Shown here piece after piece: positions 14,450 through 15,180 of a stretch of DNA of 15,180 bases. The notes below the pieces were generated by a model. It made no database searches. It was not told where the DNA came from and saw nothing but the letters and a program-made list of their open reading frames with translations. The position numbers and the translations under genes were made by a program. Origin of the DNA: JBEKLJ01 sp050010255 (GTDB lineage: Bacteria; Acidobacteriota; Terriglobia; Bryobacterales; Bryobacteraceae); the NCBI GenBank assembly GCA_050010255.1, contig JBEKLJ010000070.1, positions 1-15,180 on the forward strand. Reading direction: 5' to 3'. Each line of letters opens with the position of its first letter. Positions within the stretch are counted from its first letter, which is position 1.

Positions 14450-15180
14450 CTGCTCTGTCTCCTACGGTTACGAGTCCGCCCGCTCGTATCATTGGGTCGC
14501 TGTCCCGATCGCGATCCGCCTACGATCTCCATCAGGTCCTTTCGCCGGTCGTTCCAGGACCCATACCACGCTGCCGTCGGGCCGGTCCCGCCGTTCGGCG
14601 ACTCACTGCTCACTCGACAAGAAGGCACACTCCTCCCGAGGCTTCCGTTAGCGAGCTGGGACAGCAGCAACGTCCTGCCGTAAGCTCGGATGTCTGGGAC
14701 GAGGAACACACTGATATCTGGGACGATCTTCTCACCCCCGCCCTACGCCAAGAAGGAGAAGACCTGCGTGCTGCGGTGAAACGCCTGAGCGTTGACGTTG
14801 CTGGCGCGGCACGCGGATCTCCGCTCGTCGCTGAGGCAGATCTTCAAGACTTGCGACACAACGCGCGACGCATGCTCGCGAGCATCCACTTTCACGAATA
14901 CCGGCACTGGGGCGTCTTCGTCCACCACGACGAAGGCGTGGTCTTGGGGGTCGACCCTCCGTCACAAGCAGAGGCACCCCTGCCCGGTGTGGAAACCGCG
15001 AAGCAGTTGTTCGCCAAGGCCGCTACCAGCATTGGTGAACTCATCGATCTCCTGTCACCCGCAGAGACCATCCAAGCAGAGGCAGCGGGCACTGCAACCT
15101 ACCGGCCCAACACCGCGTTCGTTATGATGGCCATCGACGCGGCTCAGCCGGAACTGGAAGACATCAAGAACGCAATCCAG
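14443..15180 (+). CDS. 5' part of an unidentified gene, possibly with a deoxyribosyltransferase/TIR-like domain beginning at the window edge (partial)
   Basis: An open frame of 246 codons without a stop from GTG 14443 to the window end. From about 14689 the translation looks genuinely protein-like: DVWDEEHTDIWDDLL, then an acidic/helical region, ASIHFHEYRHWGVFVHHDEG, and a helix ETAKQLFAKAATSIGELIDLL. Near the edge, NTAFVMMAIDAAQPELEDIK resembles the first strand and helix of nucleoside 2-deoxyribosyltransferase-like domains, which occur in defence-type proteins. That is a recalled resemblance, not a search result. The first about 80 codons look less coding (many Arg/Ser/Pro), and the only other start codon seen early in the frame is GTG 14776, so the true start is uncertain. 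It is divergent from the toxin-antitoxin pair and lies on the presumed island side of the tRNA fragment. Confidence 0.5.
   Translation, partial: MSTALSPTVTSPPARIIGSLSRSRSAYDLHQVLSPVVPGPIPRCRRAGPAVRRLTAHSTRRHTPPEASVSELGQQQRPAVSSDVWDEEHTDIWDDLLTPALRQEGEDLRAAVKRLSVDVAGAARGSPLVAEADLQDLRHNARRMLASIHFHEYRHWGVFVHHDEGVVLGVDPPSQAEAPLPGVETAKQLFAKAATSIGELIDLLSPAETIQAEAAGTATYRPNTAFVMMAIDAAQPELEDIKNAIQ

Overview
The window is a GC-rich bacterial chromosome segment. I infer an Acidobacteriota background (Solibacterales/Bryobacteraceae type). The reasons are an orphan PEP-CTERM surface protein, a secreted repeat-helical protein with a proline/lysine-rich tail, a short basic coiled-coil/AT-hook-like protein of a kind I associate with that group, and the overall codon use. 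This assignment rests on gene content, not on a marker gene.

Layout. 119-1369 (-): a MEMO/AmmeMemoRadiSam-B protein with an extra N-terminal domain. Divergent from it, on the + strand, are a short-chain dehydrogenase (1451-2146), a pterin-4a-carbinolamine dehydratase (2237-2536) and, overlapping that by ATGA, a 790-residue exported fusion of a beta-lactamase-family serine hydrolase to a DUF1343/NamZ exo-muramidase (2533-4905). The fusion should act in peptidoglycan turnover. 4982-8229 (-) holds a sodium:solute symporter and an amino-acid permease overlapping by 11 nt, followed by a 67-residue basic protein preceded by two near-identical operator-like palindromes. 8552-9886 (+) is a secreted repeat-helical protein behind a good sigma-70-like promoter. 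10107-12049 (-) is a perR-katA peroxide-stress operon; its promoter is covered by three palindromic sites spaced exactly 17 nt apart. 12494-13099 (-) is a PEP-CTERM protein.

At 13360-13406 lies the 3' part of a tRNA-Asn(GTT) gene on the minus strand, cut off at the anticodon stem. This is the usual footprint of a tRNA-targeting integrative element. The geometry puts chromosome on the left and the element on the right. The next genes fit accessory DNA: a GNAT toxin/DUF1778 antitoxin pair (TacT/TacA, AtaT/AtaR type; 13558-14399, -) with a promoter whose spacer contains a palindrome. Divergent from it is a long open frame (14443 to the window end, +) whose last residues resemble the start of a nucleoside-deoxyribosyltransferase/TIR-like domain. 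That gene is cut by the window edge and is the best candidate for a poorly described defence-type gene.

Three intergenic regions (5-121, 2170-2226, 10024-10080) share the same terminal motifs; two of them share a 22-nt identical core and have the same 57-nt length, indicating a small dispersed repeat family. Apart from the right edge, most genes are recognisable housekeeping, transport or stress genes.
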